NCBI GenBank assembly: GCA_963576785.1
Contig: OY756143.1
Coordinates: forward strand, 2,728,001-2,792,000
DNA length: 64,000 bases
Direction of reading: 5' to 3'
Source of the DNA: Chlorophyllum brunneum
Taxonomy: Eukaryota; Basidiomycota; Agaricomycetes; Agaricales; Agaricaceae
This document shows positions 1 through 9,728 of the stretch, piece after piece (the stretch's first letter is position 1; the number at the start of each line of letters is the position of its first letter). The position numbers were made by a program, and so were the translations under genes. The notes beneath the pieces were generated by a model that saw only the letters and a list, made by a program, of their open reading frames with translations, had not been told where the DNA came from and searched no databases.

Positions 1-98
1 CAACAGCCTTATGGTCCCAAGTCATCAGGACCTCCGAACACGCCAAAACCATGCTGAGGACATGCCTGACAGATCATTTTTCTACTCGCCTGTTGTTC

Positions 99-105
99 TA
101 TAAAT
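99..105 (+). promoter_or_regulatory. TATA box upstream of the zinc-finger-like gene
   Basis: The heptamer TATAAAT lies 66 bp before the ATG at 171. This is the spacing seen for the tyrosinase TATA boxes further along the window (66-85 bp). Only the motif and spacing support it. Confidence 0.4.
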
Positions 106-170
106 CGAGCACCAGTGGCAGTGGCCGAAACCCAGGTTTTCTCCATTTTTACTCCTTCCTCTCATAAACT

Positions 171-1056
171 ATGGCTGCTCAAGTGATGCGGGACACTATT
201 CGGCTCTCCACCCCTTGTTTTCCATCCCTCGACAAATCGCTAGGAAATACTAAGCGACATGCTATATACATTCCACAAAGTTTCTTTGAAAATGCCCGGC
301 AGGCCATCGCTGAGGCGGACGCAGCAAGCACCTGGGAATTCTCTGCTGCGGTATCCCCTTCCATTTCGACATCCTCAGAAAGTACCTCGAGTCCACCGAG
401 CACTCCTGCGCAAGAGATAGTTATTCGATATCGAGCCGGCATGCCATTGCAATTGGAAGACGGTGAACCGCGATCCAACCTTCCAATTGATGACGGTGAC
501 GACGGTGACGACAGCCCGTTGGCTTTCTACACTCCAATAGAAGGTCCCGAAGACAGTCAGTGTCTTCCTGATGAAACGCGGGCGACTGAGATCGAGAACA
601 CTGAGATCAAATTCATTTATCGGCAATCGTGTCACCAAGGCCTGTCGGAAACAGTCAGTCAGTCGACCCAATATCTATAACCTCGCCTCACTCTAGTTGC
701 CGTTCTTCCATTTGATCAGCGTGAAGAAGCCTTCCAAGTTACACAAACCCACGGCCTTGGAGAGGCCGGCTCAGTCACCTGTCAGCGATTGGGTCGCTCA
801 AACACGCTACGAAGCGCGAAGGACCTCATGTTTCACCTCCACATTCATGACATACACGACAGGTAAACTTATTTCGATCCCATACTCCTGCTCCCAGTCT
901 GACGCCCGCGGAAGGCTGGTCCTATGTTCGCGTTGCCATCATTTCTATGAAAGCCAACAGCAACTTGATGTACATCAATGTACCGGCCGGTGCTTCCGTT
1001 CCTTTGTGGTTCCTCTTAGGTGTACGTCCTCCCATTGGTCCAACCATTGTCCATAG
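171..1056 (+). CDS. Putative C2H2-like zinc-finger protein, hypothetical
   Basis: The first exon starts at the ATG at 171 and is rich in Ser/Pro and acidic residues (runs such as SSESTSSPPS and DDGDDGDD), so it is probably disordered. Without splicing it stops at 680. If an intron is removed at about 658-696 (39 nt, short for this genome; the donor is uncertain), the frame continues into a stretch with a Cys and a His-rich helix (MFHLHIHDIHD). A second intron at 863-914 (52 nt, good GT-AG) leads to LVLCSRCHHFYESQQQLDVH, which has C-x2-C followed by spaced His/Cys as in C2H2 fingers. This suggests a two-finger nucleic-acid-binding protein of under 300 residues. I do not recognise a specific family. 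The end at 1056 assumes no further intron. If the first intron is wrong, the gene is a 169-residue protein ending at 680. Confidence 0.42.
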
Positions 1057-1789
1057 AAATTGATCCCTGGGAATTCGCCCTACAGCGATCCTGACGCGCA
1101 TCTTGTCTAAACTTGCTCGCCGCAAGTAATTCATCTCAGCCACCACCACACCATGCATTCTCCGCCGTTCTGGCTCTGACACTTCTGTTCGCCTTGCATT
1201 GGACACCTTTCCTCATTTTTTAACATAATTTGAGCATTTCACGGACCTCTTTCCCTGCATCCTGGACCCGATCTCATTTGTATCATCAGCGCTTGCACCT
1301 GTGCATTCCCCTTATGGATTCATCGGTTGGTCACCGTTTTACAATCTCAATGTATATGTATAACCTTTGCACCCCGTTTCTGCCGTTTTGGAGTTGGAGG
1401 ATTTGGATACATGCGCTATCACTTCCGGCATCACAATTCTACGGTATCCTCTTTCCTTCTCGAGTAATCAACATATCACGAATGAATGCCTTCATCGACT
1501 AACGGCATAAAATCCGTTAATTAAATTTATACAATACTTACTCCTTAATGAAATGACCATGTTGACAAGCAGTCTCATGTTCGAATTTGTGAAGGGCTTA
1601 TATCATTTATGAAATTGTCAAATTTTACGGGACCGTTTATCTTACGTTTGGTCTCGAGACCGGTGGTCCTGGTCCATCAACCCGAAGCTATAATACATTG
1701 CACCGATCCATCGACAGGACGTAATCTACAATCAATTCTACAAATCTGTTGTGTAAAGACTGCGGAGCGCAGGAACCGTAAGATAAGTT
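1057..1789. other. Intergenic, no gene seen
   Basis: Both strands hold only short open frames without splice-consistent coding continuity or a recognisable motif. The segment separates the 3' end of the zinc-finger-like gene from the 3' end of the opposing zinc-repeat gene, so it probably carries terminators for both. Confidence 0.4.
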
Positions 1790-2883
1790 TCAGGTCTGGC
1801 TCCCGATAGGGCTCCACTCGGCTTCATCGACATCGTAGGGTTTATTCATGGATTCTTCTCGACAGGCCATTGAACAGAAATAGTCGGTATCACTCTGCGG
1901 GAGAACGAGACACATGATACAAGGGGAAAGAAGACCTGAAGTAACAGCCTCCCTAAAAATAGACACAGTGGGGAATATCCGGTTAGATAGGATGCTCAGT
2001 GACTAAAATTTCAGCAAAAGTAACGCACTCGCGATGTCTCAGCGAACAAAAGTCGCTCACTAGTCCTTCTTCGTCAACATGGACAGGCTGCTTGCAGCCA
2101 GGGATAATGCACCTAAGATCATCGGTAGCCTGTTTGGTGCTAACATTAAGCTGCGGTTGAGCGTTTTTCTTGCCGCGCGAAAAGAAAGGCACCGAACGAG
2201 TACCGTTTGTGTTTTGAGTAGTTTGAGTGGTGCCGTTGGAGGCGATAGAATTGAGGAAGGGATTGTTAGCGGGCCCCTGGTTTCCAGTTGGTTGGACACT
2301 GGTAGATGCGGATGTCGTTGACCCCTGGCCCTGCGCAGCAGCCAGCAACGACTGGATCTGAGGAACATGCTGGGCGACCAGTTCTATTTGGAGCTGTTTA
2401 ATCAGGAGACTAGGCAAGATCATGTCATATAGGCTACACGTACGAGCAATCCGCAAGGGATCAATGGTAGTGCTGCCTGCGACAGGTTGTTGAGTGGCAT
2501 TGGTACCAGTGTTCTTCTTTGTTGTGTTATTCGCCGCAGTACCACGAGGCTTTGTACCTGTTCCATTGGCAAGAGACCCACAATACTTGCTGCAGTAGTC
2601 AAAATTCTGGAATTTGGGTTTCTTCCGGCAATACTACAGAAACAAGGGCATCAGGCACCAGTGAGAAGGTACACCACGTATACTGACGTTGCAGAAGGTC
2701 GCTGCTTCACCGGCACATCTCTTTGAGCAATATTGGTGGTTCCCGAACCTGGGCTTTAAACGGCAGTGCTAGGAATGAACCGGCTCAGATGGAGTAATAA
2801 TGAGCGAGGAAACTAACAGCACTCACGTCGCAAAGCTGGACGGGTTGTGTGGGCTGAGTATTCTGGGTGCGAATGGCGGCCAT
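1790..2883 (-). CDS. PARP-associated zinc-repeat protein lacking the PARP domain
   Basis: Three exons (2827-2883, 2029-2633, 1790-1952) sum to 825 nt, giving 274 residues. The start MAAIRTQNTQPTQ is the first ATG and resembles the start of the PARP-fold gene at 7533. The protein has three repeats of the type C-x2-C...(F/Y)CS-x2-(C/H): LCD joined across intron 1 to YCRKKPK...YCSKYC, then RCIIPGCKQP...FCSLRH, then CIMCLVLPQ...YFCSMAC. A Ser/Thr/Asn/Gln-rich linker lies between repeats 1 and 2. The same repeats precede the catalytic domain in the genes at 5977-7251 and 7533-9396. Here the frame stops soon after the last repeat, and no PARP exons follow downstream to about 1600. The repeats are probably zinc-binding. 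The role may be binding without catalysis, or the gene may have lost its catalytic half. The family assignment rests on repeat similarity inside this window. Confidence 0.72.
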
Positions 2884-3151
2884 GTTGGAAGTGATAGAGT
2901 TGTTTGAGTGGTTGATGGGTAGGTGGTTCCTCTGGGCAAACGATCGTACTTATATTCGTGATAACATACAGCAACCTCGAGGACGTGTTTGATCAGAGAA
3001 CACGTTGCGTATCATATACACATTAATGCAGAATGGAGGCGTGGAAGGAAATAACAAGGACGCGTGTTAGAGTACAAGTACAAGAACAGACGGCGTTACA
3101 CACTGACGATAACCACGAGGCAATAGTGATGGTGCATTGATGTTGATCTCT

Positions 3152-4144
3152 TTACCACCCTTCCTTCCGAAACCTGGTCCTCAATCTTTCCAGGGCTTTT
3201 CCGAGCTCGTTTGAGCCTTTCCCATCAGCCCCTATACCCCAAAACGAGTCCTTGTCGGAGTCCTGTTTAAGATGTCGGTGGTCAATTCAGCTGATAGAGG
3301 CCTTACAAGACGCACCTCGATGAGTTCTGCATCCCCCGTGGCCAGGAGCTCAGCCCTGAGGTCGTTGTGCTGGGTGAACTTGTGGTATAATGCTTCGTCC
3401 ATCTAGAGCAGTGGAAATGAGGAGGCGAGGTATTCATTCCTTAGACAGCCCCATACCTTCGGAATGTTTACTTTCCTCCAATCTGGCCTTACGTGGCTCG
3501 GGAACCGTCTGGCTTCGGAGAAGGCTGCACTTGGATACGGAGAACCTAGTCTGATATGCTCCGCAATATCATTTCTATACCCTTGAAACTGCGAAAACTG
3601 TCAGAAAATAATACGAAAACCAGGAAATTGAGCAACGCACTTTGAAAGACTGGAAGAGATGTTCACTAGTGGGATAAACCTTCCCATCATACTTGACTGG
3701 GTGTGGGGAAAAATTGGTGAATCCATAATGGGGATCGTGTTTGTGATAAAACAAGATTCGTGGTCGCGGCATTCTGATGGAGGGGCTGGGCGATGGTGGG
3801 AGTGGTGAGGGTGGATTTGATTGTCGAGATCGTTGAGTAGTAAGAATGGCTGGCGCAGAGCGTGGCTCTGCACTCGAATCGTCTTCCGTAATGATATAAT
3901 CAGTCTGCACTTTCGATCTTGTCCTGCGGACTGGTTGAGCACCGCCAGCGGGCTGAACAAAAAGAGTGCCTAGGTTCTTGGAATCCCATTGAGACGGTGG
4001 GACCTCTGATGTGACATATATGGTGCGAGTGCGCTCCTCGACACGGTATCTGACTGGAGAGTTCCTGGCTATCGGAGAGGGAGGTGTAGTGACCAGCGAA
4101 GGGGTTTGTGAAGTAAAGACCGTCATTCTCTTGCGGGAAGACAT
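3152..4144 (-). CDS. NADAR (YbiA-like) domain protein
   Basis: Four exons (3641-4144, 3457-3597, 3316-3402, 3152-3262) total 843 nt, giving 280 residues. The start at 4144 is the only ATG in the open first exon. Residues 1 to about 120 are Ser/Pro/Arg-rich and low complexity. From about residue 130 the NADAR fold is clear: ILFYHKHDPHYGFTNFSPHP, then YPTSEHLFQSFK, then DIAEHIRLGSPYPSAAFSEA, MDEALYHKFTQHNDLRAELL and a terminal DSFWGIGADGKGSNELGKAL. The YPTSEH segment, the ALYHKF helix and the FWG-x-G-x-DG-x-G-x-N-x-LGK ending are family hallmarks. NADAR proteins belong to NAD/ADP-ribose chemistry, and members are reported to hydrolyse ADP-ribose conjugates. The gene sits between a PARP-type zinc-repeat gene and three PARP-fold genes. 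No signal peptide or membrane segment is visible. Confidence 0.88.
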
Positions 4145-4757
4145 GTTTGAGTGATAAGAATATGTAGGCAATGCGTCGGAAAATTCGGAATAGGACGGGG
4201 AGCTTGGGGATGCAGAAATGGAAGTGCCGAGGAGGAAAGTTAAACTTGGTTGCTGTAAGGGGGATATAAACAAGGCCGGAGGGTCTTTGCCGTGGCCGTT
4301 TTACAGCTTCTTACGTTGTTATGTGAGGCTGAAAGGCGATACGGAACAGCCTGGGTAATCTCACATTGACTATGTTCGCCTCGTGCAGGGAGCATGCTGG
4401 CGTTATGGCAGGCAAGGGGCAACAAGAAATATGTATTTCGTAAGCAGCAACAAATACAATACATATTCCTTGTGAGCTTACCTTCAACGATCAACGTTCA
4501 GCAACTGCTCAATCGCCATAAATCGAGGCTTCACACAATCTACACCTAGGAGACCCACAATTTAAGAATTACAAGAGCTACCCACTCCATAGCTACCCTT
4601 CAGGAGGCTTTCACATGCGCTCGACATGCGGCATGAAACGTTGAATCTGTTCGCATCCATGATTGTTTCTAGTGGACGCGCTACCCTTGACTAGGGCGAT
4701 TCCGTACCTTGCCGGCTGAGTATATAGCCAGGCCATTGCTACTCGGAGATCATCAAC
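4145..4757. promoter_or_regulatory. Divergent intergenic region between the NADAR gene and a PARP-fold gene
   Basis: About 610 bp separate the start codons of the NADAR gene (-) and the PARP-fold gene at 4758 (+), so the two may share control elements. A TATATAG sits at 4721-4727, 31 bp before the plus-strand ATG. That is close for an average TATA-to-ATG distance, so the 5' leader would be very short. No other gene was seen here. Confidence 0.4.
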
Positions 4758-5883
4758 ATGGACCAGATGCTCCAGCAAGACCGACAAGAATTGATTGTCG
4801 GTGATCCATTCAGCTCTGCTAACCCGAAGAATTATCGAGGAGGCCGCTGGAACAGGCTCCACGTCCTTGACCCAGGAGACCCAGATTATATCGCTGGTGA
4901 GTAATTCGCCTGCGTACGCAGTCCCTCTTCTCATACACCACAGTTGAAAAGCAGTTCATTGATGGATGGAAACACCCCGACAAGACAAAGCCTCGTGTGA
5001 AGACAATATTCAAAATCATTTCTCCACCTAGTTTTCACATACCATATTTTCAATACCGGTCGGTAACTAATCAAAACTGTGTGTCTATATCCTGACCAAG
5101 AGACAAACAGTGATCGGGTCCTCACCGACTTATCTACCCTTATGCATCGCCAGGTCTCCTCCCCCAATGAGCAGCTACTGTTCCACGGAACAAACCGTGC
5201 CTGTTCCCTGGGCGAAAATCGGTTAAGCACACACCTCTGCATGTTACCAGACTGTCTCTTATGCTGCGTCATTCGCAATTCTTTCGACGTTAGAAAATGC
5301 GGTAAGGAGTAGTCCGTAGTCCCTCAAATCTGCTTTCCCTACGCTTATGCTTCTTTCAGGTACTAAAAACAAATTCCGCAGGTGAGCGACCTCCAGCTCT
5401 GGTGTTGAGGATTTTAAACATAGATCCGCAGATTCGGGAATGGAATATACACTACCTCTGTATCGTCAAGTAAGAGACACCCTTTGCTTTGAGGAATGCC
5501 CTTTTTGATTCGCTTTCAGAAGCGGATGATTATACTCAGAATGTCAATGGACACACACTGACTCGTGTTGTTCTCCTTAATCGGGTGGTCGTAGGAAATC
5601 CCAAAAAGCGCATGCACAGTGCTGTCAATCTAACATCCCCTCCACCTGGGTGCCATTCTGTAAGGCTATCTCTTGATCTCATGGGCTGTAAACTCATCCA
5701 TACTCGCAGGTCATTGGTGAGCCTGGCGCGGACTTGAACTACGAAGAGACAGTAGTTTATAATAATGACGCCATCCGACCCGCGTTCCTTATCGTTTACG
5801 GTGAGGGTGTCGAAAGGCCGAAGCCTAGGCTCAAGTTCCAGGCAGTAGTCAAGACACTTTTTCAAACCCCCGTCGCTACATGA
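4758..5883 (+). CDS. PARP-fold ADP-ribosyltransferase-like protein without zinc repeats
   Basis: The spliced model has about 275 residues. Exon 1 (4758-4896) gives MDQMLQQDRQELIVGDPFSS and joins in phase 1 to VEKQFIDGWKH, the fungal PARP-type entry helix (compare VVDQFKTSWRH in the gene at 7533). Further exons give LLFHGTNRACSLGENR with CLLCCVIRNSFDV, then FGNGIYTTSVSSK, then RVVLLNRVVVG, then LNYEETVVYNNDAIRPAFLI. The apparent catalytic triad is His (FHGTNR), Tyr (GNGIYTTS) and Glu (YEETVVY). It lacks the N-terminal CxxC...YCSxxC repeats of its neighbours and carries about 25 extra basic residues at the C terminus. The stop is TGA at 5881-5883, 94 bp from the stop of the next PARP gene on the other strand. 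The product presumably transfers ADP-ribose from NAD+. Its substrate and whether it makes mono- or poly-ADP-ribose are unknown. Confidence 0.82.
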
Positions 5884-5976
5884 GGTGTATTAATAGACAC
5901 AGCTACACTAAGTTATCCACTCTGGGTGAACATCGTACTTGTAAATACATCAATATTTTTACCTTGTCAGCTACAG

Positions 5977-7251
5977 TTAGATAGTGTACATGATGACAAA
6001 CGCAGGCAAGATGCCGTCAGCCACGGGGGTAAAGATGGATTCTTCGTCAACCTACATGAGTAGAATTAGACGATGCTTAAAGCCAAAATTTTTAGTAAAT
6101 ACTCACCGAGGTGTCTTCTTCCGGGACCTGCCCAGGCTGAACAACGGTGTCGCAAGCAATTATTACGCGATAAGGGGAGGTAGTACAAGAAGTTGAGAAC
6201 CTATCCGCAAGAGCGGGATTGCGGTACGAATAGATTCCCTCTCCGAACCTGCAAACCACTGATTGATAAGCAATTCATATGCACAAGATTAGCGCCCAGG
6301 AGCTTGCCTTCCTTCCATCGACGTCTCTCCGAAGGCAAAAGATTTGAACGCAGATTTTACAATGCAACAAATTCCACAAGTTGGTCCATTGCAAAGATTG
6401 CTGTCCTTGTAGCCAAGGTCGCAAACGCATAGAGAACTATGAAATGTTCGAATCTCTTCTGATCCGGCGATTTTGGCACTGACGGACGATATACACGTGT
6501 TATCAGCTCGCAAGATTGCGTTCACCAAGCTGAAACACCTACCGGTATACATCGTGACGAACCCTAACGTCGCGAGTCAGAACTACCTCGAAAGCTTTCT
6601 CGAATGCAGGTGAGTTTCCCCCAATTCCTTCCCATTCGCTAAGAAATTGAGCTCGTACTGCAGGCAATGACACGGGTTATGGTATCGGAAGGCCTAGCGA
6701 TGGTCTATGACTCACGATTTTTGAAAATTGGGCCATCCGCGTTTAATTCCCGCAGACGTGGTCCTGCACGAGCACGTCGATCACAAACCACGCACAATTC
6801 ACCCATGGTCCGAGGCTGCATCCCACAGCGGGTGCAGCCAGCTACCTGACCTTGACGGACACCTGCTCTATATCCAGTCATTTCGGTATCAGTTTCCGGG
6901 GTGGAAAGACTGCGCGGAAGATAGAAGACTTACACGGCGTGCTCATCTGAACAGAAATTATAGAAGGCTGGTTTTCCTGTGGCACGGCAACCAGGGAGTA
7001 AACATGCCGTCGGACTAGCACCCTGTCCGCTACTCCTCGCACACGTCCTGCTACAGTACGGGTGCTTGAAGCCCTTCTCAACAAACTTTGGCTTTACACC
7101 ACAAATCTGAATGAAGTGTTGTATCGTAAGCCCCTTTGTCTATCGCAAAAGTGGCCTCGCTCACCTCACAGAGATCTTGAGAAGCAGCGGCCTGGCCTGC
7201 ATGTCCGCGGATTCCATTCCAGGTAACGATACCTTTAACGAAGGAGACCAT
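5977..7251 (-). CDS. PARP-fold protein with N-terminal zinc repeats (divergent copy)
   Basis: Seven exons (7165-7251, 6934-7106, 6716-6909, 6543-6657, 6308-6478, 6107-6248, 5977-6051) sum to 957 nt, giving 318 residues. Zinc-type repeats come first: LCE joined to ICGVKPKFVEKG...YCSRTC, then ACLLPGCRAT...FCSDEH, then GCTRCGMQP...LCVVCDRRA. The PARP-fold part follows: RAQFLSEWEGIGG, RTFHSSLCVCDLGYKD, CGICCIVKSAFKSFAFGE, FGEGIYSYRNPALADRFSTS, YRVIIACDTVV and VDEESIFTPVADGILPAFVI. The triad reads His (FHSS), Tyr (GIYSY) and Glu (DEESIF). The catalytic half is clearly a different subfamily from the genes at 4758 and 7533. The intron at 6249-6307 has a GC donor (AG|GCAAGC). The start at 7251 is the best ATG. 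The 5' end lies 281 bp from the divergent gene at 7533. Confidence 0.8.
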
Positions 7252-7532
7252 AAGTTTGAGGGACGATGGGAAGATGAGAGCTTGGGTTAAGAGACGCACT
7301 CACAAGTCGAAATTTCTGATCAATCCCGTTCATCGCCTCGTGCCGTACACGCCCCGGCCTCATTGTTCCTGTTTTCCTTGTGAATGGTTAGTCGCGTTTC
7401 ATGCATGGTTCCATCGATGGAACACGCCACCATTTAAAAACACACACCCCAGATATCCGAGTTTTCTTCAAGATCATCAAACGTTCCCGCTCCTGGTGAG
7501 CTAAGCTGAGGGATTCGACCGTCTTTGTCGGT
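7252..7532. promoter_or_regulatory. Short divergent promoter region between two PARP-fold genes
   Basis: The ATGs of the PARP-fold genes at 7251 (-) and 7533 (+) are only 281 bp apart. The interval contains no coding continuity, so it must hold both promoters and both leaders. No clean TATA box was identified. Confidence 0.5.
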
Positions 7533-9396
7533 ATGGCGGCACATATTCCAACAGTCCTGTCCCTTCTCAGTACCGCTGCTTCTGCATACCCCACAATTGC
7601 GGCAAAGCTGGGTGGAACCCAGTCTACACAAGCTCCACCCCTAGCCACTAAAGCACCTCCCGCGCCGCTGCAAAACGTCTCGAATGGTCCTGCATCATCT
7701 GCACCTATAAACCTTCCAGGTTCCCTTTCGTCGCAGTCCAACAATGGGCCGTCCTTGCTTAGTACTAGTCCCGGAAACCATGGGAACCCCCTGTGCGATG
7801 TAGGCATTCTTCTACTCAACTGCGCGCTCAAGGACTAACGCAGCTATCTAGTTCTGTCACCTTCGACCCAAGTATTCTGACGGTGCCAAGCTCCACCCAT
7901 ACTGTGGCAAGACATGTGCAAGTAAAGACAAGCTGAAGAACTGGACGCCAGCAATGGGCAACCAACCTCCACAAATGGCAGTCCCAGGCGCCAACTGTGA
8001 TGTAAGTGACGGTTCATTATTCGCTTCAATTACCGATATTTAATTGTCCGAACATTAGTTCTGTCTGGTCAGGCCCAAGTACTTCGACGGAACGAAAACG
8101 CATCCTTTCTGCAGTAAAGCCTGCGCAAAGAATTCGAACGGATTGACCAACGGTATCGCGAGGAAGCAGACTTTGAACGGAAACGGACCGACTCCCAAAG
8201 GTGAGGAAATGACCCTTCATAAAAGAGTCGTCACTCAGTATTTTTAAGCTCTAGGAATTTGTCAAGCACCGAATTGCCAGAGTTCGGTTTATACCAATTC
8301 CAATGGCTCACTTGGTGAATACTGCTCCATGGCACACAAGGCGTAAGTAGGTTTACTGCGTCGGTATCACTCTTTTGCTCATTGAGTCGACCAGTCTCGG
8401 AGAGACTCTTTGCCTCATGTGCCTTCAGGCCCCCAAGATGACGCTATCACACTTTTGCAGCCAGGCCTGCGTTGACAAAGTGGACAAGATGGGACCGGTC
8501 ATTCTCGAGGTCCCTGCCGGTCACACTACTTTCAAGAGTGGTGAGTTCCTCCCCTGTTTCAATCCTGCAGCATATCTCAATCCTTCTCCAGTGGTCGATC
8601 AATTCAAGACATCATGGCGGCATGGTTCACAATGTCCGACGGTTCGTCGAATTTATAAGATATGTTCTCCAGCCTCCTCCCTTGCTGCATATGATTCCTA
8701 TCGGTACGTTTTCGAAAGGATTGTCTTGGATGGAATGCTCATACTTGGACTCTGATCAACTAGATCGTCTGTGGAAGCTCGCGGGCAGTTCGCGAGCCAG
8801 GGAAGATCAACTGGAAACGAGAACCGCCGATGGCACGGTACACGCCGCGAATGCCATCTCGGAGACAAAGGCCATACCCAGCTCTGTTCATCGACGACCT
8901 GTTCGTTATGTTGCATTGTCAGGACCTCCTATGACCTCAACCTCTTCGGGAAGAAGACTGGCTGGGGAAGGTAGGGTAGTTTCCTTTTAACCATTGGCCC
9001 GATGCTCATTCTATCTAGGTTCGGTCGTGGTATTTATACCTCTTCAACATCGTCCAAGTACGTGTTATATGCTCGCTTTGTGGCTTCTAGTCCTAAAAAT
9101 GGCGTTGAACTAGGTCAAATGATTATTCGCAAAACGATTGCAAGTCAAACCTCAAAGCAATCTTGCTCAATAAAGTCGTCGTCGGAAAGGGCTACAAACT
9201 GACACACGATCTTACATCGCTTACGGCACCACCCCCTGGCTTCGATTCTGTAGGTCTGCCAAAGACGCATGCTGTGATGGAGGCTCACTCCTTATAGGTA
9301 CTTGCCGAAAAGGGTGGGAGCTTGAACTATGACGAACTCGTGGTATACACGAACGACGCAATTCGACCATCATTTCTGGTCATGTACGAACCATAG
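7533..9396 (+). CDS. PARP-fold ADP-ribosyltransferase-like protein with four zinc-type repeats
   Basis: The spliced model has about 460 residues and ten short introns. Exon 1 (7533-7799) is a Pro/Ser-rich N terminus of 89 residues. Then come repeats CDFCHLRPKYSDG...YCGKTC, CDFCLVRPKYFDG...FCSKAC, ICQAPNC...YCSMAH and LCLMCLQAP...FCSQAC, each C-x2-C or C-x4-C followed by (F/Y)C-x3-(C/H). The catalytic part starts VVDQFKTSWRHG and PTVRRIYKI. It continues GNENRRWHGTRRECHLGDKG, CSLCCIVRTSYDL, FGRGIYTSSTSSK, AILLNKVVVGKGYKL and LNYDELVVYTNDAIRPSFLV. The apparent triad is His (WHGTRR), Tyr (GIYTSS) and Glu (YDELVVY, aligned with the NEYIVY strand of PARP1). No signal or membrane segment is seen. 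It is the most complete PARP-fold gene of the cluster. The substrate is unknown. Confidence 0.87.
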
Positions 9397-9728
9397 TACT
9401 GCGGCGGGGCGTCCTAATTTGGAGCCTCGAAGACTGGCAAAGGGGAGCATGTATACCCGTAGTTCTAGTCAACGAATTGTGATGTACATATGTTATTTTA
9501 GGTGTATTTAGTTGTATTATGGTGCTCGTCAACGAGATCAACTGCGAGAGACTGTAATTAATGAGAAAAGTCCAGCCGTCATTGTCTGTTCATAATGCAT
9601 CACTAAGGAATACCATAATGCGTAGTAATAGGAACTGAAAAGAAGCATAATACTACCGCGGCCCATCACGGGCCCACGTCTGCCACCCCTGCGAGCTGGC
9701 GTCAAATCTCCGTCCTAGAAGGGTATCA
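9397..9728. other. Intergenic between convergent genes
   Basis: This AT-rich 332-bp interval separates the 3' ends of the PARP-fold gene and the MARVEL-like gene. No coding signal was seen. It probably contains both poly(A) sites. Confidence 0.5.

Noticed and set aside
6193..7290. Exon-like plus-strand frames (for example KLKHLPVYIVTNPN and SSGLACMSADSIPG)
   Set aside because: They are mirror readings of the minus-strand PARP-fold gene at 5977-7251, whose exons carry zinc repeats and catalytic motifs.
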